A DNA stretch of 64,000 nucleotides from Lophium mytilinum (taxonomy: Eukaryota; Ascomycota; Dothideomycetes; Mytilinidiales; Mytilinidiaceae): contig MU004184.1 of assembly GCA_010093605.1 (NCBI GenBank), positions 1,879,897 through 1,943,896 on the forward strand, read 5' to 3'. Each line of letters begins with the position of its first letter. Positions within the stretch are counted from its first letter, which is position 1. This document shows positions 46,867-56,635 of the stretch, one piece after another. Both the position numbers and the translations under genes were made by a program. The notes beneath the pieces are model-generated. The model was not told the DNA's origin, did not search any database, and saw nothing but the letters and a program-made list of their open reading frames with translations.

Positions 46867-48522
46867 ATGGACGGCCTCATTGCAGACTTCGTGAGCTTCA
46901 CCCAGGCCAGTCCTGAGCGTGCAGCCCAGTATCTGCATCTTGCCGATAACAACCTCGAGCAAGCTATAGAACTCTTCTTCGAAAGCCCCAACCTGGACCT
47001 GGGGACTACGACTACAGCCCAGCCAGCATCAAGCACAGCACCACAGCCAGCAGCAAATGCGACGAATCCAGCTCGCCCGGATCTCATCAACCTCGACTCT
47101 GATGACGAGGACATAATGGACTTCGGCGCCGACTCGGACAATGCCACATCTGCACCAGCAGCAGGATCGCACCCAGCCATTGCTGCGGAATCAGGATACG
47201 AGAGCGACGAAGCCATGGCCCGTCGGCTGCAAGAGGAGATGTATGGGGCAGGGGCAGCTACAGAAGACATCCGAGCACCTATGGCTAGGACGACAGAGAC
47301 CCTCGTTGGCCCTGGCGCAACCTGGACTCCCGCAGATGATGATATGGATGCCATGGTTGCGGAACAGATGGCTGCTCGCCGACGCCCTGGTAGGCAACAC
47401 GGCGAAACCCCATTTATCCACATACTAACAACATCGCTAGGACGACCGGGAATCTTCAACCAGCGACCAATACAGCCCTCAGTTTGGGACCACGATAGCG
47501 GCGATCCAACTGCTCGCCGACGTGATCTCTCTTTAGCTACGGCCGGAGCTTCAGATTCCTCAACGAAGTCGAGCCTGTTGGCCGAGATGTACCGACCACC
47601 TTTCGAGCTGATGTGCCAACTACCCTGGGACGATGCACGAGACGAAGGCAAAGACAGCGAGAAATGGCTATTGGTGAACATTCAGGACCCAGCAATCTTC
47701 GATTGCCAAGTGCTCAACCGTGATATCTGGAAGAACGATCAGGTCAAAGACACAGTGAAGGAGAACTTTCTGTTCATGCAGTACGCGAAGGACGACCCCC
47801 GTGGCAACAAGTACATCCAGTACTACTTTCATGCCCGGGATAGCGGAGATGCTTATCCCCATATCGCGATTGTGGATCCTCGAACGGGCGAGCAGGTCAA
47901 GGTTTGGTCTGGACCTCCAGTACCGAAGCCTATGGATTTTCTTATGCAGCTTCACGAGTTTCTTGACCGCTACAGCTTGAAGGCCAACGCTCGCAACCCC
48001 GTCGCAAATCGCAAACCAGAGCGCAAGAAGATGGACGTAAACCGGATGACAGAGGAGGAGATGCTAGAAATGGCTTTGCAAAACAGCATAGACAATGCCA
48101 CGGGCCCGAAGGACGATGATCCTGATGCACTCACCAAGGCACCGGAAGGCAAGGGCAAGGGCAAGGCTGTTGAGGACGACACAACGGAACCAGCAGAACC
48201 TGTTGCGTCAGATTCTGTATTTTCACAGATATCTACCACCAGTCTACATTCTGAGCCTCAGCCTGGTCCCACTATTACCCGAATTCAGTTCAGGGACTCC
48301 AACGGCAAGAGGCAGGTTCGCCGATTCGACGTTTCTGACCCCGTTCGGAGGTTGTACGAGTGGCTGAAGGCTACACCATGGGAAGAGGACAAGGCAGGCG
48401 TAGAGTTCGAGCTTATCTTCATGGGCAAGAATCTCGTTGATGGGCTGGACAAGACGGTTCAAGAAGCAGGGCTGAAGAACGGCAGTGTCAATGTGGAGTT
48501 TGTTGGTCAATCTGACGAGTAG
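46867..48522 (+). CDS. UBX5: UBA-UAS-UBX protein, Ubx5/UBXN7-type Cdc48 cofactor, 534 aa
   Basis: Adaptor that brings ubiquitylated substrates to Cdc48/p97. CDS join is 46867..47389 and 47441..48522. Domains in order: UBA-like fold at residues 1-45 (SPERAAQYLHLADNNLEQAIELFFES), acidic linker with LDSDDED, UAS thioredoxin-like domain (ARDEGKDSEKWLLVNIQD, NDQVKDTVKENFLFMQY, PHIAIVDPRTGEQVKVW), a ubiquitin-interacting motif (TEEEMLEMALQNSIDN), and a C-terminal UBX domain (ITRIQFRDSNGKRQVRRFD ... FELIFMGKNLVDG). This is the Ubx5/UBXN7 layout. The 51-bp intron (GTAGGC donor, TACTAAC branch, CTAG acceptor) is a multiple of three without a stop, so unspliced mRNA would encode a 551-aa form with 17 extra residues. 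Confidence 0.92.
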   Translation: MDGLIADFVSFTQASPERAAQYLHLADNNLEQAIELFFESPNLDLGTTTTAQPASSTAPQPAANATNPARPDLINLDSDDEDIMDFGADSDNATSAPAAGSHPAIAAESGYESDEAMARRLQEEMYGAGAATEDIRAPMARTTETLVGPGATWTPADDDMDAMVAEQMAARRRPGRQHGETPFIHILTTSLGRPGIFNQRPIQPSVWDHDSGDPTARRRDLSLATAGASDSSTKSSLLAEMYRPPFELMCQLPWDDARDEGKDSEKWLLVNIQDPAIFDCQVLNRDIWKNDQVKDTVKENFLFMQYAKDDPRGNKYIQYYFHARDSGDAYPHIAIVDPRTGEQVKVWSGPPVPKPMDFLMQLHEFLDRYSLKANARNPVANRKPERKKMDVNRMTEEEMLEMALQNSIDNATGPKDDDPDALTKAPEGKGKGKAVEDDTTEPAEPVASDSVFSQISTTSLHSEPQPGPTITRIQFRDSNGKRQVRRFDVSDPVRRLYEWLKATPWEEDKAGVEFELIFMGKNLVDGLDKTVQEAGLKNGSVNVEFVGQSDE

Positions 48523-49176
48523 AGAGCTGCGTTTGGCGAGCATATTCGCGGCGTTTCTGGTGTGGCATCAAGAGCGTAAAGCATTCACGGACTCAACGGA
48601 GGACAGCAATGGGAATCATTGCTCTGATGAATGCATGAAATGCGCGGATTTCGGAGTGCGGTGCCCTACAGGTTTGGGGGTTTGCATCACTAGATTGCCT
48701 GTCGATTAGTAGGCTAAGCCAAGTGGTGATATCTATGATATCTTGGCTCCAAATTATCACATCTATCCCTAATACTCAAGTTCCAAGCAGACCAATGTCG
48801 GTTGTCAAATGTATTCGCTTGATTGTGTAATGCGCTTGGGCCACCTGACACATAAGTCTCGGCCTCATCGTACCAAACTTACCTTCTCCCACGCATCCAA
48901 TCTACAAACAATGATAGCAACCAATCTCACAGCAGCTATGATGTCCATGATAACCCTCGCTTCTGTGCCCCTTGGTACACTATCAGGTGTTCCGCTCTCG
49001 CAGCAGTCTGACGCTACTCTTGGTATAATTGCGTTATGCTCATCCCGCGCACAGAAGTCTTGGAACACTCTTGGAGTATCCCACTCACATGCATCCCAAT
49101 CGTACTAAATAGCAGCATCACTTGCATGTCATCTTTCCATATTTCATTCCCTCAAACTTTCTTCGTCGTCAACAAA
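48523..49176. other. Intergenic region upstream of the amino-acid permease
   Basis: Holds the UBX5 3' UTR and the permease promoter. No other gene supported. Confidence 0.45.
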
Positions 49177-51253
49177 ATGTCTTACTGGGGCCGCGAAGAG
49201 GTTAAAGATAACAGCCATGTGGACACCGAAGCTCAGGGAGATAGCGAGCATAGTCAAGATAGACAGCAGACAGGCGAGTCTGCACCATTGCATCGGAAGT
49301 TGAAGAGCAGGCATCTGCAAATGATCGCCATTGGAGGTCTGTACCCCTTACAAGCGGGTTTCTGCCAGCGTCTTACACCAGCTACAGCTCTATGACTTCG
49401 TACTTATAGACTTCGAATGCTCACCTTTCTCAACAGGTATCATTGGCCCCGGTCTCCTGGTAGGCTCTGGGAATGCCTTGCACCTTGCCGGCCCGGCGGG
49501 CATCCTGATCAGCTTTTGCCTTGTTGGAATTATTGTATTCTTTGTCATGTAAGCTGAGTTCTGTTCTACTACACACGTGTTTCAAAATATATCTGTAAAC
49601 CTTGCTGGTGCTGCCATGGAAGATACGCTGCCGGTACTACAACCACGTGCTAATATATTTCTGATTCAGGCAGTCACTGGGAGAGCTTGCAACTTTGATG
49701 CCGGTCAGTGGATCATTTACTGAATATGCTGCTCGCTTCGTGGACGAGGCACTGGCATTCGCCTTAGGCTGGGCTTACTGGTACCTCTGGGTCACGTATG
49801 TCTCACCCTGTTTCTCATGCCAACAGCTACTAAGTGGAAAAGGGTCCTGGCGAATGAGTACAATGCGATATCTCTCGTAGTCATGTACTGGACCGAAGTC
49901 GTCCCCCAATGGGCCTGGATTCTGATCTTCTGGGTCATTTTCTTGAGCTTCTCCGCACTCGGAGTCTTGGCATACGGCGAAGTTGAGTTTTGGTTATCTT
50001 TGTGAGTTCTCTAGCTTTTTCATCGATCTCTTGGCGTGTCATGAGCCAACAGCCTCTAGAATCAAGGTTCTTTCTATTTCAGTTTTCTTCATCATCGCTA
50101 TAGCTATTTCGGCGGGTGGCATAGGCCCGCAAAAGATTGGCTTCAAGTATTGGCACAACCCTGGCGCTTTTGCGGACGGCATCAACGGAGTTGCAAAAAC
50201 GTTCGTCATAGCTGGAACATTGTATGCTGGAACTGAAATGTGAGTACCGTACTCTATTCGTGACTTGTGTTGGAGACTAACTAGATGCAGGGTCGGCATC
50301 ACTTCTGGAGAATCGGCGAATCCCTCCAAGGCGGTCCCTCGAGCTATTCGGCAAGTGTTCTGGCGCATTCTGATCTTCTATGTCGGAATGATGTTCTTCA
50401 TTGGGGTTCTCATTCCATACGATGATAAGAGGCTTCTCGCGTCCGGATCTCGTACGGCAAGATCACCGTTGACAATTGCACTTGCGGACGCGCGAATTGC
50501 TCCCGCGGCGCACTTAGTCAACGCGCTTATTGTTGTATCCGTCCTGTCGGCCGGAAATTCGTCGCTCTATGTTGCATCCAGGACGATTACGCACATGGCT
50601 CGAAACGGGATGGCGCCAAAGATTCTAGGGAAAGTGAACAGCAAAGGAGTACCTTGGGTCGCGTTGTTATTTACCAACGTATTTGCTTGCATCGCTTTCC
50701 TCTCGCAGTCAGCTAGTGCAGGAAAGCTGTACTCTGCATTGATTACGCTGTCTGGAGGTATAAATGCAACTCTCTCCTGCAGGTCTTTACACTGACATGC
50801 CGTAGTTGCCACTTTCATCGTCTGGGGTACGATCGAACTTGTCCACATTCGATTCCGCAAGGCATTAGAAGTACAGGGCCAAAGCATCGAAGATCTACCG
50901 TTCAAAGCTCAATGGTATCCTTGGGGCACATACGCCTGCGTAGGTGCGAACGTGTTTTTGATCTTCTTCCAAGGTACGAAGTTAGCCCTGATTTCTAGGA
51001 TCGCTACTCACAAGGCGTTTTAGGCTACACGGCATTTCTGAACCCATGCAACTCTACCGACTTTGTCGTGAACTACATACTCCTCCCGGTTTTTCTCCTT
51101 TTATACGTGGTTTGGAAGTTCTGGCACAAAACAAAGCTCGTCAAGCTCTCCGAGATGGACACCTGGAGCGGGCGTCGGGACCCTCTCGTGGAGAATACAA
51201 ACAAAACGAAGCCGTCTCTCATACATCGCGTAAAGAACGTCGTTATTGGATAG
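49177..51253 (+). CDS. Amino-acid permease (APC superfamily, YAT family), 533 aa
   Basis: Plasma-membrane amino-acid:H+ symporter. Eight exons in phase: 49177..49336, 49437..49548, 49670..49795, 49843..50001, 50060..50239, 50291..50757, 50806..50973, 51024..51253. The protein starts with a charged cytosolic tail (RKLKSRHLQMIAIGG), then the first helix GIIGPGLLVGSGNAL, which is the broken TM1 of APC carriers with the GxG substrate-backbone motif. Next come SLGELATLMPVSGSFTEYAARF (signature block), GWAYWYLWVT, SGGIGPQKIGFKYW-type loop, FAGTEMVGITSGES-like GTLYAGTEMVGITSGES, ANPSKAVPRAIRQVFWRI and the C-terminal helices ending in HRVKNVVIG. Exon 4 begins directly after an AAAAG acceptor that lies just behind a CTACTAAG branch site. 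Substrate spectrum not deducible. Confidence 0.92.
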
Positions 51254-51766
51254 CCATACGTCGCGAACGCTCTGCAAGGGAGTCGATACAGGACTGTAAG
51301 AAAGTTCACTGTAGTCACGAGCAGCGGAGGAATCCGTTGGCCCCCACCTAGGACGCAATTTACTTACCAACGCCACCTCGCAGCCCAATCGTGCCCGCCT
51401 CGTTGTGTCGCTTTCACTGCATCGTGATAGGCCCGTGCAGCCCATTTCTCCGCGTCTGAGGCGTTGCCAAGAAAGCTTCCTCGTATTTCAGCTGGTCCAG
51501 GCTCAAGCTCTGCACAACGCTCCCTACATTTTGGAGCCCTTATCAGGATTAACCCTACTTTTGAGGGCTGTCCTGCATACACGGCTCGTGTTCATGAAAC
51601 GATCCTGTGAGGTGTGCCGTCCGTGTGCTTTCGCGCCCTGCATATAACATGGCTAGCTCGTCGCTCTCCGCTAGCTTTTTGGTCGACCTTGGTGTTCATC
51701 TGTTGTTGTTAAACGAAGACGCTACTTTTATCGTTAAGGCGAATCCTCAAACTGTACCCGCTCATC
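51254..51766. other. Intergenic region
   Basis: Holds the permease 3' UTR and the promoter of the Cys-rich gene. On the minus strand at about 51379-51480 a frame reads DAEKWAARAYHDAVKATQRGG and ends at a GTAAGT; it may be an exon or remnant of an unrecognised gene, too little to call. Confidence 0.4.
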
Positions 51767-52604
51767 ATGCATCTCCGGTGTCTCTCTAACTCAAAGCCCC
51801 TCTCGATTCTCTTTGCAACCACGATTCTCCTCAACACAATATTCGCAGACCACGGCCGCCATCCCATCGTCACCCCAGCAGCCCTCCTCGCCCCGAAGCG
51901 ACAAGCAGAAACATGCGTCGAAGCAACCGACACCCTCTGCGCCGACGGCCTGGGGTGCTGTCCGATGGGCAAGTCCAACTCCACTCCCAATACCGCCACC
52001 ACCACCACCACCACCATCCCTCAACTACTAACCATCAAACCCAACAGGTGAACCCTGCACCTACACCAGCGTCACCATCCCCATCTGCGCCGGCAGCTGC
52101 AACGCCGCCTCCGTCTTCTGCGAGGGCGCCTACTCCAACGTCTGCTGCGAGGCCGGCAGCTCCTGCGACTACGCCAGCTCCGGCCTCTGCACCGCGGGGC
52201 TGTTCCAGTTCTCGAGCTTCTCGGCGGCGCCGAGCATCGCCGTGCCGTCGCTGACGGTGCCGAGTATCATCGTGCCGAGCCTGACGGTGCCGAGTTTCTC
52301 GTACCCGTCGCTCTCGCTGCCGTCGGTGCCGTCGTTCACGCCGTTTGCCCCGACTGCGACGGAGCAGTTCACGGCGTCGCCGAAGACGCCGGATGAGACG
52401 GTGGAGACTACGGTGGGCGAGACTACGGGGACAGCTTCTGAGTCAGCGGCGATAGCGCCGACTAAGGCGTACACTGGGGGGGATGATTCGACGTCGACGG
52501 TCGTTGTGCAGTCGACGGGGGTGGCGCCGGATGGGCCGAGGGGGTTGGGGAAGGGGTTGCTGGAGGTTCTGGTTGGGGGAATTGGATTGCTGATTGGTTT
52601 GTAG
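51767..52604 (+). CDS. Cys-rich GPI-anchor-type cell-surface protein, 252 aa
   Basis: Secreted and probably GPI-anchored wall protein. Exon 1 51767..51968 and exon 2 52048..52604 are joined through a GC-AG intron (donor GCAAGT, acceptor AACAG, 79 bp); no GT donor keeps the frame. A signal peptide (PLSILFATTILLNTIFA) and a KR site (APKRQ) precede a Cys module: ETCVEATDTLCADGLGCCPMG, then EPCTYTSVTIPICAGSC...SVFCEGAYSNVCCEAGSSC. The module is followed by a repeat stalk of PSLTVPS-type five-residue units (SLTVPSIIVPSLTVPSFSYP), a Thr-rich stretch and a hydrophobic tail (GLLEVLVGGIGLLIGL) that fits GPI attachment. Spacing of CC pairs resembles fungal Cys-rich surface proteins. Compare the smaller gene at 59729. 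Function unknown; adhesion or wall structure likely. Confidence 0.78.
51969..52047 (+). other. GC-AG intron with CCA microsatellite
   Basis: Intron of the gene above. The donor is GC followed by AAGT, the best consensus for a GC donor, and the acceptor is CAG. Inside, from about 51996, is a run of about seven CCA/ACC repeats. Frame and Cys spacing after splicing support it. Confidence 0.6.
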
Positions 52605-53089
52605 GGAGGCGAAGAGAGGCCGAGGAGTTCGCATTTTTGTGTCCTTGGTACGATCTTTTGAATGGATGCTCAATGGATTGTTGGTTTTAGGTTTTGACAA
52701 GCTTCCGGTCCGCGTCTTGTTGATAAGTCATATCGTGAGGAATTGATGTGAGTACTCTTTAGTAAGAAAATGAGTTGAGAAGTGACGGAAAAGAGAAATA
52801 TGCTTTGAATGGTTCTGTCTTAACCATTCTGCATTCGAAAGATCTAAATTGCTTGCCCGTTCATGCGATAATGTTCTACTATACCTTCATGTAATCTACT
52901 GGGTATTCAGCAGGTGGTACTTGCTGTAAGCAAATGCATGGACATTCCCAACCCGCAAGCCGCAAACTCCCTCTAATGTTCGTCATAATCCATAACTCAT
53001 GTTTCAGAACCTCCACAACCTCCAGACTCCCCACCAGCAACTCCCAACCACCCCCTTTACTCCCCCTACCATCCCATTATGAATCAAAC
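52605..53089. other. Convergent 3' intergenic region
   Basis: 3' UTRs of the Cys-rich gene and the Mpv17-type gene. No feature beyond that. Confidence 0.5.
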
Positions 53090-53720
53090 TCACGCCTCGG
53101 CAAGCAAGCTCAAATAAATCCCCCACAACACCCCCACCAAACTCCCCGCCAGCACCCGCTTCTCAACAGGAATCCACATGAAACTGACCACCGAAAACAG
53201 CGGCCACAGCTTGTACCCATCTAGCATAATCGGCCAGAACTTGTTCCGCACCTCTGCCGACGCGTTGTCCATCGCCGCGGCCCCGCTCGCGTTGATGTAG
53301 CCCATGAACGCGAGGAAGAGCACCGTGTTCACGGCCGCGCTGATGGTCTGGTCGAGGGCCAGCTTCTTCGCTACGTTGGCAAGGTTGATAGGCTGGGGCT
53401 TGTGCGCTGGTGTATGCGGTTTCTCGGTAGCCTTTGGGGTTGGTGGTGCGGGAGGTTGGGTGGGGAAGGTGTCTTCGAGGTAGGCTTGCCAGAGGCAGTT
53501 GGGGGGCGTGTTGAGGAGGGTGTAGAAGGCGAATTTGAGGATTGGGGTAGGGTTGAGGTGGAGGGTTTGCTGGAGGTTGGTTAGTAGGGGAACGAGGGGG
53601 TTTGGAGGGGGGAGATGATCGTACATTGGCACGGTAGGCGGAGAGGGCTTGCGCGAGGATGTTAGAGGTTGCGCTGAGGATCGTTGCCTGTATAGTTTGA
53701 GAGAATAGCTGGGACGCCAT
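53090..53720 (-). CDS. Mpv17/PMP22-family membrane protein, 191 aa
   Basis: Integral membrane protein of the Mpv17/PMP22/Sym1 family, found in mitochondrial inner membrane or peroxisomes. Exon 1 53720..53625 and exon 2 53569..53090 join across a 55-bp intron whose branch is CTACTAAC and acceptor TCCAG. Motifs: QATILSATSNILAQALSAYR at the start (the family's G/S-NxLAQ segment), ILKFAFYTLLNTPPNCLWQAYLE, then the conserved KLALDQTISAAVNTVLFLAFMGYIN and RNKFWPIMLDGYKLWPLFSVVSFMWIPVEKRV block, where W-P-x-x-x-x-x-x-W-P is the family signature. An inserted Pro-rich loop (PAPPTPKATEKPHTPAHKP) between helices 2 and 3 is characteristic of a fungal subgroup. Compartment not settled by sequence. Confidence 0.88.
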
Positions 53721-54834
53721 GGTTGTTGATTTGGAGTAAAGCGATGTATAGAGATTCGGATGTGTGACTTTGGTCCAGGTTTTGTAGATAGACGCCGGGT
53801 CGGACCTCGGGGTTTCAGTTGAGGATGTTATTGTATCATCAGTGGTATAAGAGCCCAGCTCCAAATGGGGTGCCAGCCCCTGGTTTTATCAAGCAACGAC
53901 GTGGCCCGATGTGTATCCAGTCGTGTTGATGATTACAACTCTGGAGGTGATGTCAGTAGACAGCTTTAGAAGAGGTCGCTAATTCCTTCCCTCAAACAAG
54001 AACGGCACTAGCATTTGTCGTATTCAAATGTGCGTTCAGCGCTTGGCGGTTTTCTCCTGCACACACCACTTGCGTGTTCGCGCGTGCGCTTTGCAATAAA
54101 GTTTAAGCTGTAGCGCTTAAAATCTCCTAGATAGTAGAAGCTAACTATAGGAGCTATACTCTTAAGTTTTAGCCCTTAAAAGTAAGAACTGGTTATAAAA
54201 TCTAGGTACTCTACGTAATAGCTGCGTGCAGCCTGAGGGCAGCCATAAGTGCTGCCGAGTACTACCCCTGCAATTGCGCGCAAGGGTAAGACTTGGCAGA
54301 GAACTTTAAAACTAAGGCGTAGGTGTAGGTATCTCTCTAGATTTATAGCACCTCTATCCCATAATATTTTAAGCTAGAACTTAAGATATATACTAAGTAC
54401 TCTATAGAGTGCCTCTAGTGAAAATTATAGGGCTGTATACTAAAGGTTGGGTGCTGGAATACTCTGCACGCAAGTGGTGTGCAAAAGAAAACCGCCAAGC
54501 GCTGAACGCACATTTGAATACGACAAATTCTATCTCGCTGACCACGCTGACCTCCTTGCCTTACCTCAGCGACTCTGCCGCACCTAATATAAAACACACC
54601 CTCCATATAGCAGTATCTTTCCTCCACCGCACTGAGCGGAATTTGAGCTTTTCACAATTGGTGTAGAATATACGTCGTTAGAACTAGAGAAAGAGTCCTC
54701 GAACTTCATTGCCCGTCTCAACCACGTACTACCAAACCACCCACTTCCAGTATTGCTTCCACCTACAGCAAGGGCATAGATAAAAGTAAAGAGCTAGCAA
54801 GATACCAAACAAGATCAGACCTGTCCAATCAATC
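53721..54834. other. Intergenic region containing a TIR element
   Basis: Divergent spacer between the Mpv17-type gene and the bZIP gene; it holds both promoters and the element at 54013-54528. Confidence 0.5.
54013..54528. mobile_element. Non-autonomous TIR element (MITE-like), 516 bp
   Basis: Left arm 54013-54076 and right arm 54467-54528 are near-perfect inverted repeats of about 62 bp (start ATTTGTCGTATTCAAATGTG; the only differences are near TCTCCTGCACACA versus TCTTTTGCACA). The inside, about 390 bp, is AT- and TA-rich with no open frame longer than a few dozen codons, so no transposase is encoded. A target-site duplication is not clear. This is a small non-autonomous DNA transposon; superfamily unassigned. 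It lies about 300 bp upstream of the bZIP start and could affect that promoter. Confidence 0.75.
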
Positions 54835-56224
54835 ATGAAAAACCTCACATTCAGGGCGTACCGCCAGCCTGCCAAAAGTATGTCTTTTTGCTCCGAATGT
54901 CATCCTACGTTCTACGTCTTTCTTTTGAGATAAGGAAGAAGTTATACACTACAAACGCTATTTGTGTGTTGAAGTGTAACATATGTATAGCTTAATTGAA
55001 CCGTGTGCAAACAGGCAAGGACAAAGATCAGCCACAGCAAGATGGAGCCGCCGATCCCCAGCAGAGCTCCTATCTGAAGCGCCGAGAGCAAGTTCGGAAA
55101 GCACAACGGTATGTCGGAAGCTCTAAGAGCGGTATGGTATATCATTCTAACCACTACCGTGACTCTCAGAACCCACCGTGAACGCAAGGAGGCATATATC
55201 AAATCGCTGGAGAGCGAGGTGCTTCAGCTCCGCACCAACGAAACGAAGATTATGCAAGAAACGATGGGCCTCTATAAAGAGATCGGACGACTGCAAAAAC
55301 TGCTAGCTCAAAACGGAATCGAAGCATCGCCCTCGCAATATGTCCAGACTGCGCTTTCAAGCTCTGGGGACGAAGTCCCAACCACAACAGTCCTCAGTGT
55401 TCGACGAAACCGCAAATTGGATCAAATCCACGTGGGGGGAAGTGATTCCCAGACCGGAGCTGAAGACTTCTTCCTTTCCGGAGATAGTTCTAGCGCGCCA
55501 AACAGTCGCTGGAAAAACTTTTTCGGCAAAAAGCAGAGTCAAGCTTCTGACGGAGGAAGTTCCCAAGGTCAACGTGAGTACAGCATAGCATCTTCCAGCA
55601 CGTACTCATTAAATTCTATATGCTAAAACTATATTCGTAGCATCCAACCCAGCAACAAGTCCCAACGCCGGACTTGAAGAAGCACCAGTGGGCTCTATAG
55701 CCGTCGCTCAAATGGACCTCGCAAACGTCGGAATGGAGTTTGTCCTTACGTAAGTCCCCTTCGTTGCTGAAAATTGAAATCGTTCCTTCATCAATGAACG
55801 ACTGCTGATACTCCGTAATAGACTAGAAAGCCCCTGTCTCCATCATACCCAGGGCAATCCAAAGGAACCGCATGCCCCATCAGGCCATGCTTTAACCGTA
55901 TCCGCTCCCCTGCTCTTCCAAGCACCTTCAGCCTCCGCATTGCAACTCCCGTCATCGAGCTGGGAGGCGCCTCATCTAGGTCTAGAAAGGCTACTGGAGC
56001 TCTCTTCGAACATAGAATTGGGTGACGACGAGATGACGCCTGTGCAGGCATGGAATTACGTCCGTAATCATGACGCTTTTGCGCAGATAGACGTGCAATT
56101 ATTGAGGAAGTTGACGCAAGATCTACTGGGGGCAGTTAAATGTTATGGGTTTGGTGCAACTATCGAGCAAACTACGTTGGAGAATCTGGTATTCGACTCT
56201 TTCGTCGTCGGGAGGGTGTTTTGA
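54835..56224 (+). CDS. bZIP transcription factor with non-canonical basic region, 350 aa
   Basis: Nuclear regulator. Five exons in phase: 54835..54877, 55015..55108, 55170..55573, 55641..55749, 55822..56224. Residues about 36-70 are the bZIP: KRREQVRKAQRTHRERKEAY followed by the heptad zipper IKSLESEVLQLRTNE. The basic region has Val at the position normally held by the invariant Asn (AP-1 type QNRAAQRAFRERK), and Arg49 is kept. I know this variant from a fungal bZIP subfamily, so it is probably real. The zipper continues into ETMGLYKEIGRLQKLL. The C-terminal region (WEAPHLGLERLLELSSNIELGDDEMTPVQAWNYVRNH...QLLRKLTQDLLGAVKCYGFGATIEQTTLENLV) is a conserved block of that subfamily. Role unknown; the Val change may alter DNA site choice. 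Confidence 0.87.
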
Positions 56225-56635
56225 CATTTTGGTGAGCGTACGTATGAGCCACGGGTGAGACAAAACTCGTAGCAAACTGCCAGCATCGGCGTGGATTGTG
56301 GGACAAATCAGGATTTATAGGCACACTCGTTCGCCATTGCCTGGAATACACCCATAGGACTTCAAGCTTGTAGGCGCGATGTCAAGATGCAAGCAGTGTA
56401 AATTAGACTGCCTCTTGATCAAGTTCATGCTTGATAGCTAAGCCACCCCTGACAGTAGCGTAAAGTGAGCAGAATGTGAGCCAAGCAGTAATGAATCCGT
56501 GTACCTAGACATATGATATATAATGCTGTATTAGCGACAATTTGCAAAGCCTGAAAGCCTGAATATATGGCTCGATCGATAAGACATTTGCAAGCGACCG
56601 CCGACTCGCATATCACGAGCTCGCTGGTTCCCAGA
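56225..56635. other. Convergent intergenic region with repeat R1
   Basis: Holds the bZIP and membrane-protein 3' ends plus an R1 copy, listed separately. Confidence 0.5.
56330..56460 (+). repeat. Dispersed repeat R1, copy 3
   Basis: Contains GCGATGTCAAGATGCAAGCA followed by the core TAAATTAGACTGCCTCTTGA, matching 63043-63110 over roughly 130 bp including flanks. A shared string GTACCTAGACAT occurs just after it (56501) and just before the copies at 38.7 kb (38738). Confidence 0.6.

Noticed and set aside
46779-47681. 300-codon open frame on the minus strand opposite UBX5
   Set aside because: Shadow of the UBX5 exon. Ser/Ala/Arg-rich and without motif.
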